NCBI RefSeq assembly: GCF_029946505.1 | Contig: NZ_JARZHG010000004.1 | Span: 124,001 to 188,000 of the forward strand | Reading direction: 5' to 3' | DNA length: 64,000 nucleotides | Origin: Polyangium sp. y55x31 | GTDB taxonomy: Bacteria > Myxococcota_A > Polyangia > Polyangiales > Polyangiaceae | Shown here: in pieces, positions 18,787-28,787 of the stretch | How the letters are laid out: each line of letters begins with the position of its first letter | Numbering within the stretch: the first letter of the stretch is position 1 | Notes under the pieces: generated by a model | Databases searched by the model: none | Seen by the model: only the letters and a program-made list of their open reading frames with translations | What the model was told of the DNA's origin: nothing | Program-made: the position numbers and the translations under genes

Positions 18787-19467
18787 ATGATATCGGACAC
18801 GCACCCCGCTGCCCGGCCACCTTCGCAAGCCATGCACCTCGTCAAGGACCTCTCGCTCCCCCTTGCCGCGACGACCCCCGTTTTTCCCGGCGATCCACCG
18901 CCGGAGCTTCGTCCGCTCGCGCGCATTCGTGACGGCGCCCCGCTCGACGTCTCGAGCCTCCACCTCCACGCCCACGTCGGCACTCACCTCGACGCGCCCT
19001 CCCATTTCCTCCTCGGCGCCCCGGATCTCTCCGCCTTTCCGCCGGACACCTTCGTCGGCCCCGCCTTCGTCCTGGATCTCGCGCGCCTCCCCAAGGACCG
19101 CATCGAGACCTCGGACCTCGGCGACCTCACCCGCATCCCGCGCCGGAGCCGCCTCCTCATCCGCACGCGCAACAGCGCCTGCTGGCATGGTCCTTCTCCC
19201 GCCGCCGACCTCGCCTTTCTGGATCCGCAGGCGATCGACGCGCTGCTCGCGCGCCGCCCCGTCCTCATCGGATTCGATGCCTACAGCCTCGACCCTGTCG
19301 ATTCCACGACCTTCCCCGCCCATACCCGCCTCGCGGCCGCGGGGCTGCCCGCGCTCGTCGCGCTCGATCTCGATGGCGTCGCGGCGGGCACCTACACGCT
19401 CGTTTGCCCGCCGCTACCGGTCGCGCTCGAAGCGAGCCCCGTCCGCGCGTTGCTCTTCTCGCTTTGA
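18787..19467 (+). CDS. Cyclase / kynurenine formamidase-like metal hydrolase
   Basis: A roughly 226-residue protein of the cyclase family (KynB-like). It has the zinc-binding signature HVGTHLDAPSHF and the C-terminal pattern VALDLDGVAAGTYTLVCPPL. Family members hydrolyse N-formylkynurenine or related amides. The start at 18787 is chosen because GAGG lies 8 bases upstream; the ATG at 18832 gives 211 residues, closer to the typical family length, and is nearly as likely. No kynurenine-pathway neighbours are present, so the substrate is open. Confidence 0.85.
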   Translation: MISDTHPAARPPSQAMHLVKDLSLPLAATTPVFPGDPPPELRPLARIRDGAPLDVSSLHLHAHVGTHLDAPSHFLLGAPDLSAFPPDTFVGPAFVLDLARLPKDRIETSDLGDLTRIPRRSRLLIRTRNSACWHGPSPAADLAFLDPQAIDALLARRPVLIGFDAYSLDPVDSTTFPAHTRLAAAGLPALVALDLDGVAAGTYTLVCPPLPVALEASPVRALLFSL

Positions 19468-19503
19468 TGCAGCGGTGCATCGGCCCACAACACCGTCCGG
19501 TTC

Positions 19504-19935
19504 TTGCTCGCCCGTCCCGCGCTGACCCAGGCTCCCCTCGCCGCCGAGCTCGCGTCCACCGACGGCCTGCACGACGGGTTTGGCACCGCCATCCATTACA
19601 CCTGCCTTGCCGTCGAGGCCCACCCCACGCTCCCGGCCGGGACGAAGCTCGCCGCCCAGCGCATTCGCGAGACCTTCATCCCCCAGCTCGCCGTCCTGCG
19701 CCGCCCTTATGCCGACGAGGCCGCCGCGGCGCTCGATACTCGCAAACAGCTCGACGCCCTCGCGCCCGATCCCGAAGCCATCACCACCCCTTGCGGCGGG
19801 GAAGGCTCTCCCCTGCCCGCCGGCCACGAGGCCTCGCTCTTCGCCTACATCGACAAGCTGAGCGCCGACCGCACGCGCGCCGCCATGCAGAGCGGAGCCC
19901 CGCCCGAGGCCGCGCCCCTCTCCGCCCAGGCTTGA
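19504..19935 (+). CDS. Truncated paralogue of the gene at 38469
   Basis: A 143-residue frame starting at TTG, with no good ribosome site. Residues 17-85 align with residues 58-127 of the 232-residue protein encoded at 38469 (shared pattern DxxHDGxGxAIxxY and RRIRExFIxxLxVL). The first 40-50 residues of the family are missing and the C-terminal 60 residues differ. It is probably a decayed or trimmed copy; whether it is expressed is uncertain. Function of the family is unknown. Confidence 0.55.
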   Translation: MLARPALTQAPLAAELASTDGLHDGFGTAIHYTCLAVEAHPTLPAGTKLAAQRIRETFIPQLAVLRRPYADEAAAALDTRKQLDALAPDPEAITTPCGGEGSPLPAGHEASLFAYIDKLSADRTRAAMQSGAPPEAAPLSAQA

Positions 19936-19969
19936 CAAGCCTCCCCGATCGGATCTAGGCGCCGGCCGC

Positions 19970-20905
19970 TCAGCTCTTCGCCGACTTCGAGGACTTCACC
20001 GGCGCCTTCGCCGCAGGCTTCGCAGGTGCCTTCGCAGCAGGCTTCGCAGGTGCCTTCGCCGCAGGCTTCGAGGACTCTTCCTCGTCGTCCTCTTCCTCGT
20101 CCCCGTCGTCCTCTTCCTCGTCGCTCTCTTCCTCGTCCTCGTCCTCGTCCTCGTCGTCCTCGTCCGCATCATCCTCGGCGAGCCGCGCCGCGCGCGCATC
20201 CTCGTCCTCGCCGAAGAGCGACGGCCCGCCCTCCGCGCCATGTTCCGCGACGAACACGTCGGCGATCTCGAGCAGCGCCGCGATCTTCTCCTCGCGCACC
20301 GCGCCGTAGATCGAAAGCGCCAGGGCCTTGCCTTCCACGCGCACCCACACCTCGCCCGACTCGCACAGAAGCTCGCGCAGCGGCCGGATCAACCACTTGC
20401 CGATCGCCTTCGCCGCCGCCGTCGACCCTTCGACGAGGTACGCCTCCATGAACTCCGGGTGCTTGCGGAACTGGATGCCCGTGTTCGGCGCGATTTTGCC
20501 GTCCACGAACGGCAGCGGCCGCGCGGTGAACGCCGGGCCCGGCTCCTCCAGCGCCACGATCACCGTCTGGTGATCGCTGCTGCCCGCGAGGTCTCCCTGG
20601 ACGAAGTACGCGTACGCCACCTTCGGCACGATCTCGTAAGTGCCGAGCAACTTCCCGCCGCCCGCGAGCTCCGCCACCGGCGCGAGTGGGGGGGGCAGCG
20701 CTCCGACGCGCTTCGGACGCGCGTCCTTGCCCTTCTTCTTTTTCGCGCCCGCCGCCTTCGACCGGGCCTTGCCCTGCCCTGCCCGCCGCGCGCCGAGCGC
20801 GTCACGCCACGCTTCGATTGCCGAAAGTGCTCGCTTGTCGACCTGCCCCGTGAGCACGAAGATGAGCCCCGCGGCGATCGGCGCGACGATCCACAGCCAC
20901 CACAT
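19970..20905 (-). CDS. Membrane-anchored protein with acidic and Lys/Ala/Pro repeat tail
   Basis: A 311-residue protein. Residues 2-19 are a membrane anchor. A basic stretch (about 45-65) follows, then a folded domain (about 70-230: KLLGTYEIVPKVAYAYFVQG, WLIRPLRELLCESGEVWVRV). A very acidic run of Asp and Glu (about 240-280) leads to three 8-residue KPAAKAPA-type repeats ending in KSSKSAKS. The acidic-then-basic low-complexity tail is common in myxobacterial proteins and is probably disordered. It is divergent from the coiled-coil gene at 21021. No family recognised. Confidence 0.8.
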   Translation of the reverse strand: MWWLWIVAPIAAGLIFVLTGQVDKRALSAIEAWRDALGARRAGQGKARSKAAGAKKKKGKDARPKRVGALPPPLAPVAELAGGGKLLGTYEIVPKVAYAYFVQGDLAGSSDHQTVIVALEEPGPAFTARPLPFVDGKIAPNTGIQFRKHPEFMEAYLVEGSTAAAKAIGKWLIRPLRELLCESGEVWVRVEGKALALSIYGAVREEKIAALLEIADVFVAEHGAEGGPSLFGEDEDARAARLAEDDADEDDEDEDEDEEESDEEEDDGDEEEDDEEESSKPAAKAPAKPAAKAPAKPAAKAPVKSSKSAKS

Positions 20906-21020
20906 GGCGGCGGAGCCTAGTCCGTCTTCGAGATTTTTCCCACAGGATCGAGGCAGACCACTTCGGCCCGCGGGAGGTGAAACGAAGCGCCGTTTCCGTT
21001 ACCGTAGACCCCAAAGCTCG

Positions 21021-21866
21021 ATGCCGCAGTCCACGCTCTACTGGCTCACCCTCATCGCCCTCGGCCTCTGCGTGATGCTCTCGTTGCTCCGGCGACAAAC
21101 CGCCGCGCGCCTCGCGACCGCGCAACGCCAGCTCCTCGAAGAGCGCAAGGATCGCGAGCGCCACGCGAGCGAGCTCCTCCACCAGAAATCGCAGCGCGCC
21201 GCCGCCGAGAAGGAAGCCGAGGCCGCGAAGAAGGAAGCCGAGGACGCGAAGAAGGAGGCCGAAGCGGCCGCCGAGGCGAAGAAGAAGCTCGAAGCGATCG
21301 AGGCCGAGGTCGCGCGGCTCGCCGAGGAGCGGGACGCGGCGCAGAAGGCGCAGGAAGAGGCGAAACGCGCGCTCGAAGCGAAGGCCATCGAAGGCGACGT
21401 CGCGCAGAAGACCATCGCCGAGCTCGCCCGCGCCGCCGAGGAAGGTCGCAGCGCAGCGGCCTCGAGCGAGCAGAAGATCAGCGAGCTCGCGAAGGCCGAG
21501 AGCGCCGCGCGCGCCGAGGCCGCGGCCGCCGCGAAGAAGCTCGCCGACGTGGAGCGGCAGAAGAAGGCCGCCGAGGAGGGAGCCGCCGCCACGAAGAAGC
21601 AAGTCGCGGAGATCGAGGCGAAGCTCTACGAGCGTGAAGCAGCGGCCAAGGAAGCCCAGGCGAAGGCCACGGCCCTCGAAGCCGAGCTCGGAAAAGCCCG
21701 CGAAGAAGCCACGAAGACGCCCCCGCCCCCGGCGGCCGCGGCGGCGAGCGGCGGCGGCGGAGATTTCCTCGCGGCCCTCGATGGCGATCCCTATCTGAAC
21801 CGCGGTCAGAAGGAGACGATCCGTATGACCTACAACCAGTTCACGGCGAAGAAACGATCTTCGTGA
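21021..21866 (+). CDS. Membrane-anchored coiled-coil protein
   Basis: A 281-residue protein. One transmembrane segment (YWLTLIALGLCVMLSLL, about residues 6-23) is followed by some 200 residues of Ala/Glu/Lys heptads (AEKEAEAAKKEAEDAKKEAE) forming a long coiled coil. A Pro/Ala/Gly hinge and a short C-terminal motif (FLAALDGDPYLNRGQKETIR) close it. It may span or organise the envelope, but composition-driven similarity to TolA-like proteins is not evidence of homology. The ATG at 21021 is chosen because it gives the membrane anchor; the longer frame from 20640 is antisense to the neighbour. Confidence 0.8.
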   Translation: MPQSTLYWLTLIALGLCVMLSLLRRQTAARLATAQRQLLEERKDRERHASELLHQKSQRAAAEKEAEAAKKEAEDAKKEAEAAAEAKKKLEAIEAEVARLAEERDAAQKAQEEAKRALEAKAIEGDVAQKTIAELARAAEEGRSAAASSEQKISELAKAESAARAEAAAAAKKLADVERQKKAAEEGAAATKKQVAEIEAKLYEREAAAKEAQAKATALEAELGKAREEATKTPPPPAAAAASGGGGDFLAALDGDPYLNRGQKETIRMTYNQFTAKKRSS

Positions 21867-21888
21867 AGCTCGTGGTAAAGGCCTGCGC

Positions 21889-22677
21889 GTGACGAGCGTC
21901 CTCCCCAGCCTCCTCGGCGTCATCCACCTCCCGCCCCTGCCCGGCAGCCCTCGATCCGACGGTGATCTCGGCCCCGCCGAAGAGCGCGCCTTTCGCGAAG
22001 CGGAGCTGCTCGTGGCCGCCGGCTACGACGGCATCGTCATCGAGAACTTCGGCGACGCGCCCTTCTTCCCCGGCCCCGTCCCGCCGATCACGATCGCGTG
22101 CATGACCACCTGCGCGCGCGCCGCGCGCGAGGGCAGCAAGGGCCTCTTCCTCGGCGTGAACATCCTGCGCAACGACGCCGACGCCGCGCTCGCCGTCGCC
22201 GTCGCCACGCACGCCGACATGATCCGCGTCAACGTGCACACCGGCGCGCGCGTCACCGATCAAGGCCTCGTGCAAGGCGCCGCGCACCACACGCTACGCA
22301 CGCGCCGCGCGCTCGCCGCCGACCGCGTCCGCATCTTCTGCGACGTCGACGTCAAGCACTCCGCGCCCCTCGCGCCACGCCCCATCGAAGAAGAGGCGCA
22401 CGACCTCGCCGAGCGCGGGCTCGCCGACGCGTTGCTCGTCACGGGCAGCGGCACCGGCCGCGCCGCCTCCGAGGCCGATCTCGACGCGGTCACGCGCGCC
22501 GTCTCGGTCCCCGTCTACGTCGCGAGCGGCGTCACGATGGACAACCTCGCGGCCGTCCGGAAAGCCCACGGCATCATCGTCGGCTCCGCGCTCCGCGCAG
22601 GCGGACGCGCCGGCACCCCGATCGATCGCGACCTCGCCGCGCGCTTCGCCGAAGCTTTCCGCGCCTCGCGTCGATGA
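21889..22677 (+). CDS. BtpA/SgcQ family TIM-barrel protein
   Basis: A 262-residue protein with the family start LGVIHLPPLPGSPR, then YDGIVIENFGDAPF, GVNILRNDADAALAVA and the phosphate-binding end VYVASGVTMDN plus GIIVGSALR. The fold is a TIM barrel. Cyanobacterial BtpA is needed for stable photosystem I, while SgcQ-type relatives belong to sugar or nucleoside clusters, so a metabolic role is likelier here. It starts with GTG and overlaps the next gene by 4 bases. Confidence 0.9.
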   Translation: MTSVLPSLLGVIHLPPLPGSPRSDGDLGPAEERAFREAELLVAAGYDGIVIENFGDAPFFPGPVPPITIACMTTCARAAREGSKGLFLGVNILRNDADAALAVAVATHADMIRVNVHTGARVTDQGLVQGAAHHTLRTRRALAADRVRIFCDVDVKHSAPLAPRPIEEEAHDLAERGLADALLVTGSGTGRAASEADLDAVTRAVSVPVYVASGVTMDNLAAVRKAHGIIVGSALRAGGRAGTPIDRDLAARFAEAFRASRR

Positions 22678-23993
22678 CGCTCCGGCCTCTGCGCCGCCCG
22701 TTCCTCGCCGCCGTCACGCTCCTCGCGCTCGCGCTCCGGCTCGTGTGGAACCTCGTCGTCCACCCGCCGTCCGAGCACGTCTACTCCGACATGGCGGGTT
22801 ACTTCGAGCGCTCGACCGCGCTGCTCGACGCCCCGCTCGGCAAGAACCCCGCCGACGCCTTTTTCCCGTACGGCACGCACGTCCTCATCGCCCTCGTCCG
22901 CGCCGTGTTTGGCCGGGAAAACCATGCCGCGCCGGCCGTCCTCTACGCGCTCGTCGGCGCTTCCCTCGTGCCGCTCGTCTCGCTCCTCGCGGAGCGGCTC
23001 GGCCGCGGCCGGATCGCGCCTCGGATCGCCGCGCTCGTCGCTTGCTTTTATTACCCGTGGATCTCGCTCGGCGGATACTTCCTGAGCGAGCTGCCCTTCA
23101 CCGTCTGCGTCACGGCCGCCGCGCTCTTTTCGCTTCGCCTCGCGGATACGGGCCGCGCGCGTGACGCCTTTCTCTTCGGCGCATCGGTCGCGCTCGGCGC
23201 CACGTTCCGCCCGCAGATCCTGCTCTCGCTCCCCTTGCTTTTCCTCGTCTGGCTCGCGCGCCGCCGCGCCTTGCCGCGCATCCGCCCCGCGCACATCGCG
23301 CGCGCGCTCGTGCCCGTCGTCCTCGTGCTCGCCGTCTCCGCCGCGCGTTTTCACCACCACATGGGCCGCTTCGGCCTGATCAGCGCGAACGGCCCCCTCA
23401 ATTACGCGTTCGGACGTTGCCACGCCGTCGACATCGAGGCGCGCACGCGTGGCTACTACGCCTCGTTCGGGCCGCCTCCGATGGGCTACCTCGCCTATCG
23501 CGACAAGAAATACCCCGACGCGTTCGTCCGGCTCGATCCGGCGTTCGGCACGAGGCTCACGGTCCAGGGCACGATGTGGAATGCGGGCCCGTTCTACTCG
23601 CTCGCGGAAAAGTGCGTCGCGAAGACCGGGCTCGTCCGGCAGGCGCGATACGCCCTCGGCCACGTGGTGATGCTCTGGGGCTACAATATCGTCTGGCCCG
23701 ACTCGGGCACCGACGACTATCGCCGCCCCATGCGGCGCGCGCTCGATCTGCACAACGTGCTGCTCCTGCCGCCGATGCTCGTGGCCTTCGCCGCCTCGCG
23801 CAGACGTGATCTCGCGCGGCACGCGCTCCTCTCTGCGCACCTCGTCGCCCTCGTGCTCATGGCCATCGTTTACTTTGGAGACGTACGGTATCGCGTACCC
23901 TACGATGGCATCGTGATCGCCCTCGCATTCGACGGCTACGCGCGGGTGGTCGGTTGGGTCCGCAGCGTCCTGCCGCGCACGATCCGGGTTTGA
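22674..23993 (+). CDS. ArnT/PMT-like membrane glycosyltransferase (family 39 type)
   Basis: A 439-residue multi-pass membrane protein with about ten hydrophobic segments. Near the N-terminus the short periplasmic loop contains YSDMAGYFERS, where lipid-linked-sugar glycosyltransferases carry their catalytic acidic residue. Later segments include FYYPWISLGGYFLSELPF and RPQILLSLPLLFLVWLARRR. Likely role: transfer of a sugar from a polyprenyl-phosphate donor in the inner membrane. It overlaps the BtpA-like gene by ATGA, so the two are translationally coupled. Acceptor unknown. Confidence 0.85.
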   Translation: MTLRPLRRPFLAAVTLLALALRLVWNLVVHPPSEHVYSDMAGYFERSTALLDAPLGKNPADAFFPYGTHVLIALVRAVFGRENHAAPAVLYALVGASLVPLVSLLAERLGRGRIAPRIAALVACFYYPWISLGGYFLSELPFTVCVTAAALFSLRLADTGRARDAFLFGASVALGATFRPQILLSLPLLFLVWLARRRALPRIRPAHIARALVPVVLVLAVSAARFHHHMGRFGLISANGPLNYAFGRCHAVDIEARTRGYYASFGPPPMGYLAYRDKKYPDAFVRLDPAFGTRLTVQGTMWNAGPFYSLAEKCVAKTGLVRQARYALGHVVMLWGYNIVWPDSGTDDYRRPMRRALDLHNVLLLPPMLVAFAASRRRDLARHALLSAHLVALVLMAIVYFGDVRYRVPYDGIVIALAFDGYARVVGWVRSVLPRTIRV

Positions 23994-24061
23994 CGACGGC
24001 GTCGTGCGTCTCGACGATGCAATCTTCACGCGGGGCCGCACCTTGGTGTACCGTGCCCGAC

Positions 24062-25726
24062 GTGCGACGACCCGGACCCGAATTCGGGCCGCGGAGGAGC
24101 CGTGTTCACGGCGTCCCGCTGGCCCTCCTCGCCGCGGCGCTCTGTGCCTCCCCGTCTCTCGCGGCAGCGCAAACCGAGCCCACCGCCGACCCGAAGCCTG
24201 CCGCGTCCGAAGGCGCGCCGCCGCCGGCCGATGCGCCGCCGGCGCCGCCGACGACGGAAGCGGGCAAGCCGGCGGATCCGCCCCCCGCGAACGACGGCGC
24301 TGAGGCGCAAAGGCGCGCCGAGGCGGGCGACGTGAAGCCGGCCGAGCCCAAGGCGGAGGCGCCGAAAGCGGCCGAGCCTCCGCCGCCGGAGAGCGGGTTT
24401 TTCCTGGGCTCGTACGGCCGCGTCGGAGCGGCCACCGATTTCCGAAAGCGCCCCGGCCGTGATGCCGACATCGTCGCGCGTGGCTCGCGCCTCGACGAAT
24501 CGCCTTATTTCGAGCTCGACGTCCAGCGCCAGGATTACTGGAAAACCACGGGCGCGACGACACGTGCCGTCATCACGCTCGGCACCTCGGCGCCGCTCTT
24601 TCATTACAATGCGGATTTCAACATCCGCATGGCCGTGCGGAACCTGTTCCTCCAGGCGAACAACATCGTCACGAAGGGCCTCTCGGCCTGGGTCGGCTCG
24701 CGCATGTACCGCGGGGACGACGCCTACCTCATCGATTACTGGCCGCTCGACAACCTGAACACGATGGGCGGCGGCCTGCGCTACGATTTCGCGAACGGCC
24801 GCACCTTCATCGCCTGGCACGCCGGCCTGAACCAGCCGCGCACGGGTTTCTTCAGCCAGACCGTCACGCGCACACCGGCGTTGAACCAGGTCGGCGCGAC
24901 GAGCGTCAACATCCTCGACCGACAGAAGTTCATCACGAGCCTGAAGGCGAGCCATATCGTCAAGGTCGGGGAGACGGCCGGCGTGAAGGCGGTCTTTTAC
25001 GGCGAGCTGCACGACATCCCCTCGGGCCAGCGCGAGACCGAGGTAAAGGGCACGTTCCAGACCTTGCCGGCCGATTTCGGGTACGTGGTCGGCGCGCAAT
25101 TCGGCGCGTTCACGGGGCGCGACGCCTCGCACGTGAACCTGTTCATCCGGTACGCGGGCGGCGCCGCGGCGTACGGCGAATTCGGCACGCCGTTCCAGCT
25201 CGCGCCGGATCGCACCTCGGCAGGCGCGCGCGAGCTCTGGATCACGCTCAGCGGCAACTGGGAGACGGGCCCGCTCGGGCTCATGGCGGCCGGATATTTC
25301 CGAAGTTTTCGGGATGCGAGCACCGGCCTCGATTACAACGACGTCGACGAGGGCATCATCATGGCCCGTCCCCATTTCTTCCTCTCGGAGTGGGGCGGCG
25401 TCGCGGTCGAGGCTTCGTACCAGGCGCAGCAGCGCGGCGTGCGGTACCAGCCTCAGGCAGCGCCGGGCCAGCCCATTCCGGCGCCCACGAACGATCCGGT
25501 CATGGGCGGCCTCTTCCGCATCGGCCTCGTGCCTTTCCTGAATCCCGCGGGCAAGGGCAGCTACAGCCGCCCGCAGCTCCGGCTCATTTACCTCCTCACG
25601 CACCGCGACGAGGGGGCGCGCTCGATGTACCCGAAGGACGACGTGTTCAGCCTCCGGGAATGGGAGCATTTCTTCGGCGTCGGGGTCGAGTGGTGGTTCA
25701 ACGCGCAGACGACCTACGGTGGATGA
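24062..25726 (+). CDS. lamB: Maltoporin-like outer-membrane carbohydrate porin
   Basis: A roughly 554-residue protein with a signal peptide (VPLALLAAALCASPSLAAA) and an Ala/Pro/Glu-rich linker to about residue 110. A LamB-type 18-strand barrel follows: FFLGSYGRVGAATDF, FELDVQRQDYW, WVGSRMYRGDDAYLIDYW, ending in the aromatic-rich strand FFGVGVEWWFNAQTTYGG. It would let maltodextrins cross the outer membrane. It is the first gene of a five-gene maltodextrin operon. The start is uncertain: the GTG at 24062 is used because the signal peptide follows it; an ATG at 24017 is an alternative. The proline-rich linker before the barrel is longer than in enteric LamB. Confidence 0.88.
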   Translation: MRRPGPEFGPRRSRVHGVPLALLAAALCASPSLAAAQTEPTADPKPAASEGAPPPADAPPAPPTTEAGKPADPPPANDGAEAQRRAEAGDVKPAEPKAEAPKAAEPPPPESGFFLGSYGRVGAATDFRKRPGRDADIVARGSRLDESPYFELDVQRQDYWKTTGATTRAVITLGTSAPLFHYNADFNIRMAVRNLFLQANNIVTKGLSAWVGSRMYRGDDAYLIDYWPLDNLNTMGGGLRYDFANGRTFIAWHAGLNQPRTGFFSQTVTRTPALNQVGATSVNILDRQKFITSLKASHIVKVGETAGVKAVFYGELHDIPSGQRETEVKGTFQTLPADFGYVVGAQFGAFTGRDASHVNLFIRYAGGAAAYGEFGTPFQLAPDRTSAGARELWITLSGNWETGPLGLMAAGYFRSFRDASTGLDYNDVDEGIIMARPHFFLSEWGGVAVEASYQAQQRGVRYQPQAAPGQPIPAPTNDPVMGGLFRIGLVPFLNPAGKGSYSRPQLRLIYLLTHRDEGARSMYPKDDVFSLREWEHFFGVGVEWWFNAQTTYGG

Positions 25727-25751
25727 CATGAAAGCGAATCGAAGGAGCCTC

Positions 25752-27683
25752 ATGAACCTTTCGCGTTCATCGGCCGCGATCCTCGGCCTCGTCGTCGCCG
25801 GCCTGGGACAGGCAGGCTGCATGGAGTTCGAGGACCCACCGGAGGTCGAGCTCAAGACGAACGTCGCCGACTGGCGCGAGGAGATCATCTACCAGGTCCT
25901 CGTCGACCGCTTCGCCGACGGCGACTGGGGCAATAACTTCTCCATCTATCCGTCGGCGCCCGGCAAGTGGCACGGCGGCGATTGGAAGGGGCTCGAGAAC
26001 CGGCTCGATTACCTCGACGAGCTCGGGGTCACGACGCTCTGGATCTCGCCCGTCGTGAAGAACGTCTACACGGACGCCGGGTTCGACGCCTACCACGGCT
26101 ACTGGGCGCAGGACCTCACCCAGCCGGCCCCGCAGTTCGGTGACCTCGCGGCCTTGCAGAGCCTCGTGAAGGCGGCGCATGCCCGCAACATCAAGGTCAT
26201 CCTCGACATCGTCACGAACCACATGGGGCAGCTCTTCTTCTACGACATCAACGGCAATGGGCAGGCGGACGACCCGCTCAACCAATCCGTGCCCGGCACG
26301 CCGAACGTCGTCAAGGAGAACGAATACGACCCGACCTACGACGTCCGCGGCGTCCAGGCGGAGACCTCCCTCGGGGAATCGGGCCTCGCGCCGATCATCT
26401 TCGCGCACGACCCGGCGTCGAATCACATGCCGCCGCTGCCGGAGATCCTGCAAAACCCGCTCGCCTACAACCGCAAGGGCCGCACGTACAATTTCGACGA
26501 CCCGGATCAGCTCGTGCGCGGCGATTTCCCGGGCGGATTGAAGGACGTCAACACGGAGCTCTGCCCGATCCGCGACGCGATGGTCGACGCTTACACGCGC
26601 TGGATCGAGCTCACCGACATCGACGGCTTCCGCATCGACACGGTCAAGCACGTCGAGAACGGCTTCTGGCGGCATTTCACGCAGAAGGTTCGGCAGCGCC
26701 TGGCCGCGAAGGGCAAGACGAACTTCTTCATGTTCGGCGAGGCGTTCGACGGCCGCGATCCGCTCGTCGGTTCCTTCACGAAAAACGGAAATGACGCGCC
26801 GCCGCCCGCCGACGAGCTCGCCAAGGACAACGCGTGCGTGACGGACGGCGTCCCGCTGACGGCGGACATGCTCGACAGCGTGTTTTACTTCCCGCAGCAA
26901 TTCCAGGTCATCCGCGACGTCTTCCGCTACCGCGGGCCGACCTCGAACATCCAGAAGCTCTGGACCGACCGCACCGCCAATTACGGCGTGACGCCGGCGC
27001 AGGGCGGCGCGGTGAACGCGGCGGGCCAGGGCGTCTCGCCGCAAAAGCTGCTCGTCAACTTCCTCGACAACCACGACGTGCCGCGTTTCCTCTTCACGGG
27101 CGCGGGCATGTACCCCGAGGATCCCATCTTCGGCACGCCGCTCGCGCTGGAGACGCGCCGGAAGATGCTGCACAACGCGCTGCTCTTCCTCTTCACCGAG
27201 GAGGGCATTCCGTGCGTGTATTACGGCACCGAGCAGGATTTCCAGGGCGGCAACGATCCCGGCAATCGCGAAGACCTCTGGACCTCCGGCTACAACATGG
27301 AGGCGCCCACGTTCCAGCGGATTCGCCGCCTCTCGGAGATCCGGCGCAAGTACCCCGCCCTCAACAAGGGTGACCTCCAGATCCTCTGGGCCAGCGACCG
27401 CACGGGCCCGAATGATCCCGACGCGAACGTGTTCGCCTTCGAGCGCACGGGCGGCGACGCGGGCGACTCCTATGCGATCGTCGTGATCAACGCAAATATC
27501 GAGAAGGAAGGCTCGCCCGAGTTCGGCGGCCAGCCCATGCAGGTCGGCGCCGCGCCCGGCACGGTGCTCGTCGACGTGCTCAATGAAGGCGGACAAACCT
27601 ATACCGTCACGAACGACGGCCGCCTCTCGATCAAGCTGCCGCCTTCGAGCGGCGCCGTCCTCGTCCCCGAGTCCCAGCGCTAG
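25752..27683 (+). CDS. Lipoprotein alpha-amylase, glycoside hydrolase family 13
   Basis: A 643-residue protein with a lipoprotein signal (GLVVAGLGQAGC). The GH13 barrel begins EEIIYQVLVDRFADGD. Catalytic residues are visible: nucleophile D296 in GFRIDTVKH, acid/base E330 in FGEAFDG, and D442 in FLDNHDVPRF, plus a DIVTNH motif. A C-terminal beta domain follows from about residue 540. It is anchored to a membrane and would cut starch or maltodextrin to lengths suited to the transporter. The ATG at 25752 has GAAGGAG upstream and decides the start; ATG 25728 is the alternative. It sits between the porin and the ABC ATPase genes. Confidence 0.95.
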   Translation: MNLSRSSAAILGLVVAGLGQAGCMEFEDPPEVELKTNVADWREEIIYQVLVDRFADGDWGNNFSIYPSAPGKWHGGDWKGLENRLDYLDELGVTTLWISPVVKNVYTDAGFDAYHGYWAQDLTQPAPQFGDLAALQSLVKAAHARNIKVILDIVTNHMGQLFFYDINGNGQADDPLNQSVPGTPNVVKENEYDPTYDVRGVQAETSLGESGLAPIIFAHDPASNHMPPLPEILQNPLAYNRKGRTYNFDDPDQLVRGDFPGGLKDVNTELCPIRDAMVDAYTRWIELTDIDGFRIDTVKHVENGFWRHFTQKVRQRLAAKGKTNFFMFGEAFDGRDPLVGSFTKNGNDAPPPADELAKDNACVTDGVPLTADMLDSVFYFPQQFQVIRDVFRYRGPTSNIQKLWTDRTANYGVTPAQGGAVNAAGQGVSPQKLLVNFLDNHDVPRFLFTGAGMYPEDPIFGTPLALETRRKMLHNALLFLFTEEGIPCVYYGTEQDFQGGNDPGNREDLWTSGYNMEAPTFQRIRRLSEIRRKYPALNKGDLQILWASDRTGPNDPDANVFAFERTGGDAGDSYAIVVINANIEKEGSPEFGGQPMQVGAAPGTVLVDVLNEGGQTYTVTNDGRLSIKLPPSSGAVLVPESQR

Positions 27684-27700
27684 CCCCGGAGCTCCCATCG

Positions 27701-28783
<1,083 letters not shown>

Positions 28784-28787
28784 AAGC

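Noticed and set aside
19504-19935. Reading this as an N-terminally complete gene
   Set aside because: The full-length paralogue at 38469 shows that about 40-50 leading residues are missing.
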